This document shows positions 21,257-23,741 of a stretch of DNA of 23,741 nucleotides, in pieces. Source of the stretch: an uncultured Clostridia bacterium (GTDB lineage: Bacteria; Bacillota; Clostridia; Oscillospirales; CAG-272); NCBI GenBank assembly GCA_945936265.1, contig CAMETB010000005.1, positions 1 to 23,741 of the forward strand, given 5' to 3'. Both the position numbers and the translations under genes were made by a program. Position 1 is the stretch's first letter. The number at the start of each line of letters is the position of its first letter. The notes under the pieces are model-generated. The model did no database searches and had not been told where the DNA came from. It saw nothing but the letters and a program-made list of their open reading frames with translations.

Positions 21257-22858
21257 TCAGGGCTCTATATTCCAATCGAAAACTTTTTCTTTTCCATTTA
21301 TTATATAATGCGTGGGCAGAGGCGTTTCCATCCAGTCGAGAGGGGCAAAAGTGTCTTTGGCGACGGATGCTTTAAGAAACGCATCGGAGAGTATTTTTTC
21401 CTGCTCGGGTGTCAGAACGTCCGGCTTGCACGACACGAAAAACGGAGTGGCACTTTCCGAAAGGACTCTTATCCATTTTTCGTTGTCCTCCCACGGAATA
21501 TACCCGGTTATCCCGACGCAGTCCGCATCCGCACCGAAAAACGTTCCGTTCTGCACGGATCTGAAAGCGAGAGCGTTGACGCCGTATTTTACCGTCCTTG
21601 AAAATTCGTATCCGCTTGTGTCGTCAGCCGTACGGTTCAGGTGGTGTATTCCCGCGCAAAGATGACCTACACAGTTACAGCCGATAATGACGGTGTCCCC
21701 TGCGGCTTCTTCTATCGCTTTATAGAAATTCTTTACTATCTCGGCGCTTGTTTTTGTATTGTCGTAAAAACGGCTTCTTTTCTGGTTCGGGCTGTCCGAC
21801 ATTTCAAATCCCCACTTACCGAAAATATCAACCGTTGAAAAGTCGTGCTTTATAAGCTCATATCCCCAACCCACTAATTTCTTTGTTACGTCCTTTACGT
21901 ATTCAAGAACTGCGGGGTGTGAGGGGTCGAGCGCATTTTCGCCGTCTATATGGCACTCCTCGGGAAAATCCAACACTCTCGCGCCCGAATTTGCTCCGTC
22001 TGCAAGATATCTTACCCATATTCCCGGGCGAACGCCTCTCTCTTTTATGTAGGAGGCAAGGTAAGCCATATCGGGAAAGCGCTCGTTGCCTTTATCCCAC
22101 GGCGCGTCCAGGGGGTTTTTCTCCCAGCCGTCGTCAATTACCATATAGGGCGGGTTTTTACAGCCCTGACAAAAGCGTTTTATGTACTCTGTGTCGGTTA
22201 TTATATCTTCCTGCGAGCTTTTACCGTATGCGTAGTACCAGTTATTCGAGCCGTAAACGACATGATCCGTTCGCTTAGGAGATGGAGACATTCTTTTACA
22301 GAAATCACGAAGCGAATCGTATGCCGACATATTTTCGTATTCTCCGAAAAGTACGGTTGCACATTCAAGTTCTCTTTCGGAAAGGTGCGTGCCCGATTTT
22401 CCGTTTCGTATATCGAGACACAGGGTGACGGATTTTTCGCCGTATTGCCAATAGCAAAACGCATTTGGCTGCACCTTGACGCCGAAGCACTCGGTAAATC
22501 TGCCTGAGAAATCTCTGTTTTGGTCCGAGCCGTCTGATACCGCCATATACCAGGGATAATGCTTTTCGGGTTCGGGCTTTTGCCACGAGAGGTCGGCGTA
22601 GGCTCTCTCCCACGCGTCGCCGAGGACTTTTACATTTTCCCTTGCTTCATATGAAAACTCAAGCCTTAAAAGGCGCACCGCCCGCCCGGGCGAGCGAAGA
22701 AACACGGTGAGCTCACCGTTTTTTATTAAAAAAGCGACACTCTCAAAGGAATTTTCCAAAACGTATCTGCCGTTTTGCTCCTCAAAATCCGACAAGGAAA
22801 AGGTGTCACACCCTCCGTCAAAATAGAAATCTACGCGCTCGGGTAACTTGATTTTCAT
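21257..22858 (-). CDS. GH36-like alpha-galactosidase (melibiase-type glycoside hydrolase)
   Basis: A 533-residue protein with an N-terminal beta domain (to about 190) and a TIM barrel of the GH36/GH27 clan. VIDDGW is at 240-245. The nucleophile motif IKHDFST places Asp339, and NRTADDTSGYE supplies the acid/base candidates Asp412 and Asp413. GKWGFEM after the nucleophile is common in GH36-like enzymes. It lacks a signal peptide, so it probably acts in the cytoplasm on imported alpha-galactosides. It is shorter than classical GH36 enzymes (about 700 residues), so substrate assignment is tentative. It has its own promoter facing bcp across a LacI-type palindrome. Confidence 0.85.
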   Translation of the reverse strand: MKIKLPERVDFYFDGGCDTFSLSDFEEQNGRYVLENSFESVAFLIKNGELTVFLRSPGRAVRLLRLEFSYEARENVKVLGDAWERAYADLSWQKPEPEKHYPWYMAVSDGSDQNRDFSGRFTECFGVKVQPNAFCYWQYGEKSVTLCLDIRNGKSGTHLSERELECATVLFGEYENMSAYDSLRDFCKRMSPSPKRTDHVVYGSNNWYYAYGKSSQEDIITDTEYIKRFCQGCKNPPYMVIDDGWEKNPLDAPWDKGNERFPDMAYLASYIKERGVRPGIWVRYLADGANSGARVLDFPEECHIDGENALDPSHPAVLEYVKDVTKKLVGWGYELIKHDFSTVDIFGKWGFEMSDSPNQKRSRFYDNTKTSAEIVKNFYKAIEEAAGDTVIIGCNCVGHLCAGIHHLNRTADDTSGYEFSRTVKYGVNALAFRSVQNGTFFGADADCVGITGYIPWEDNEKWIRVLSESATPFFVSCKPDVLTPEQEKILSDAFLKASVAKDTFAPLDWMETPLPTHYIINGKEKVFDWNIEP

Positions 22859-22890
22859 GATTTATCCTCTTTTCACTGGCTTTCAATTTT

Positions 22891-22919
22891 ATTTTACACT
22901 CACCGGCTTGCCTTGTCAA
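22891..22919 (-). promoter_or_regulatory. GH36-like gene promoter, sigma-A type
   Basis: Minus-strand TTGACA (22919-22914), a 17-bp spacer and TAAAAT (22896-22891) end about 33 bp before the start. The palindrome at 22932-22941 lies 12 bp upstream of its -35. Confidence 0.83.
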
Positions 22920-22927
22920 CATAAATG

Positions 22928-22956
22928 TTGATAAGCGCTTACTTTTATGGTATAAT
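22928..22956 (+). promoter_or_regulatory. bcp promoter, sigma-A type
   Basis: TTGATA (22928-22933), a 17-bp spacer and a perfect TATAAT (22951-22956) lie about 58 bp before bcp. The palindrome overlaps the -35 and the first part of the spacer, so a bound regulator would block it. Confidence 0.82.
22932..22941. promoter_or_regulatory. LacI/CcpA-type operator-like palindrome
   Basis: TAAGCGCTTA is a perfect 10-bp palindrome with the AAGCGCTT core seen in many LacI-family operators, including CcpA cre sites (consensus close to TGAAAGCGCTTTCA). The wider sequence TGATAAGCGCTTACTT keeps part of the outer symmetry. It lies between the divergent GH36-like and bcp promoters. Confidence 0.55.
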
Positions 22957-23013
22957 AGATATGTATAAATCCCTTACGGCGAGCGTATCGGTGAAAAGAA
23001 AGGAAGTTTTATT

Positions 23014-23478
23014 ATGGAAACGGGAATGAAAGCCCCTGATTTTACTCTTAATGATAAGGACGGAAACAAAGTATCCCTTTCGGATTTTCTCGGCAGAAAA
23101 GTTATTTTGTATTTTTATCCGAAAGATAATACTCCGGGTTGTACGCGCCAGGCGTGCGCGTTTGCGAAATCATACGGTGAGTTTGAAAAAACGGGTGTTG
23201 CGGTAATAGGCGTGAGCAAGGACAGCGAAGCGTCGCACGTTAAGTTTGCAAGCAAATATTCCCTGCCCTTTATTCTTCTCTCCGACCCGGAACTTAAGGT
23301 TATCAAAGAGTACGGCGTCTGGAACGAGAGAAAACTTTACGGCAAAATAGGCTTTGGAGTGTCGAGAACTACATTTATAATAGATGAAAACGGATTTATA
23401 GAAAAAGTTATGAAAAAGGTAAAGCCCGACACCAATGCGGCTGAAATACTTGATTATCTTAAAGGAGAGAAAAAATGA
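23014..23478 (+). CDS. bcp: Thioredoxin-dependent thiol peroxidase (Bcp/PrxQ)
   Basis: A 154-residue atypical two-cysteine peroxiredoxin that reduces peroxides with thioredoxin. Cys43 in NTPGCTRQ is the peroxidatic residue, and Cys48, five residues on, is the resolving residue of the same helix, as in the alpha-type Bcp/PrxQ group. APDFTLNDKDG, FYPKDNTPGC and GVSRTTFIIDENG are conserved. The length fits the family. It has AAAGGAAG before the start and a promoter at 22928-22956. Its stop overlaps the start of the aldo/keto reductase gene (ATGA), so the two are made together. Confidence 0.95.
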   Translation: METGMKAPDFTLNDKDGNKVSLSDFLGRKVILYFYPKDNTPGCTRQACAFAKSYGEFEKTGVAVIGVSKDSEASHVKFASKYSLPFILLSDPELKVIKEYGVWNERKLYGKIGFGVSRTTFIIDENGFIEKVMKKVKPDTNAAEILDYLKGEKK

Positions 23479-23741
23479 ACTACATCGCAAATGAAGACAG
23501 ATATGACACGATGATTTACAAAAGATGCGGCAAAAGCGGTCTTAAATTGCCCGCCGTCTCGCTCGGACTCTGGCACAACTTCGGCACTAACGCGTCGTTT
23601 GACAATATGAAGGAAATGTGCAGAAAAGCTTTTGACCTCGGCATCACGCATTTTGATCTTGCAAACAATTACGGTCCCGTCGCAGGCGCCGCCGAGGAAA
23701 ACTTCGGCAGAATATTAAAAAAGGATCTCGGCGTTTACAGA
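23475..23741 (+). CDS. Aldo/keto reductase, YghZ type (partial, 3' end outside the window)
   Basis: The first 89 codons of an NADPH-dependent aldo/keto reductase. The N-terminus ANEDRYDTMIYKRCGKSGLK, LPAVSLGLWHNFGT and the stretch GITHFDLANNYGP...AEENFGR follow E. coli YghZ (Gpr) closely. YghZ reduces L-glyceraldehyde 3-phosphate and methylglyoxal. The Asp and Tyr of DLANNY fit the catalytic positions. AAAGGAG inside the end of bcp is its RBS, and the two reading frames overlap by four bases. The pairing with a peroxidase suggests defence against reactive carbonyls and peroxides. The gene runs beyond base 23741. Confidence 0.9.
   Translation, partial: MNYIANEDRYDTMIYKRCGKSGLKLPAVSLGLWHNFGTNASFDNMKEMCRKAFDLGITHFDLANNYGPVAGAAEENFGRILKKDLGVYR

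Noticed and set aside
1..23741. CRISPR arrays, insertion sequences, prophage genes or attachment sites
   Set aside because: No regularly spaced repeats, transposase or integrase frames, or phage structural genes are seen; the only tandem duplication is the SGNH gene pair.

Overview
The window looks like a chromosomal origin region from a low-to-mid GC Gram-positive bacterium of the Clostridia, most likely an uncultured gut lineage. The evidence is the gene order dnaA-dnaN-recF-remB-gyrB-gyrA, RemB and SepF, AGGAGG-type ribosome binding sites, near-consensus sigma-A promoters with 17-bp spacers, and a holin-like type I toxin typical of Firmicutes. The lineage is inferred from gene content only.

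Region 1 (1-6567): gyrA (only the first 16 codons), gyrB, remB, recF, dnaN and dnaA, all on the minus strand. The dnaN-dnaA gap (4546-4878) has the layout of a bacterial origin: an AT-rich stretch next to dnaN, a run of TAG trinucleotides resembling a DnaA-trio, a G-rich block, then four same-facing GTGGAAAA boxes. The boxes differ from the usual TGTGGATAA, and DnaA carries Arg where the recognition helix normally has His (DRTT for DHTT).

Region 2 (6568-10222): a tandem pair of DUF4886/SGNH-type hydrolases, a YhcC-type radical SAM protein, a tRNA-Thr(GGT) with its own promoter and terminator, and an unknown lipoprotein.

Region 3 (10339-15850): a tightly overlapping operon miaA-yggS-sepF-yggT-lspA-rluD (tRNA modification, PLP homeostasis, division, lipoprotein processing, pseudouridylation), then a YafQ/DinJ toxin-antitoxin pair and queA.

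Region 4 (15851-19940): dapA diverges from queA through overlapping face-to-face promoters. A uracil permease follows, with a 5' leader that folds as an attenuator and contains a PyrR-binding-loop-like hairpin. A Gfo/Idh/MocA oxidoreductase comes next.

Region 5 (19941-23741): a methylglyoxal-synthase-fold protein in which most catalytic residues are replaced; a compact type I toxin-antitoxin locus (26-residue membrane peptide and convergent small RNA); a GH36-like alpha-galactosidase; and bcp coupled to a YghZ-type aldo/keto reductase that runs off the end. A LacI/CcpA-like palindrome lies between the last two divergent promoters.

The strongest candidates for new biology are the type I toxin-antitoxin locus with its unusual inverted layout, the DnaA/box co-variation at the origin, the MGS-like protein, and the uraA attenuator.
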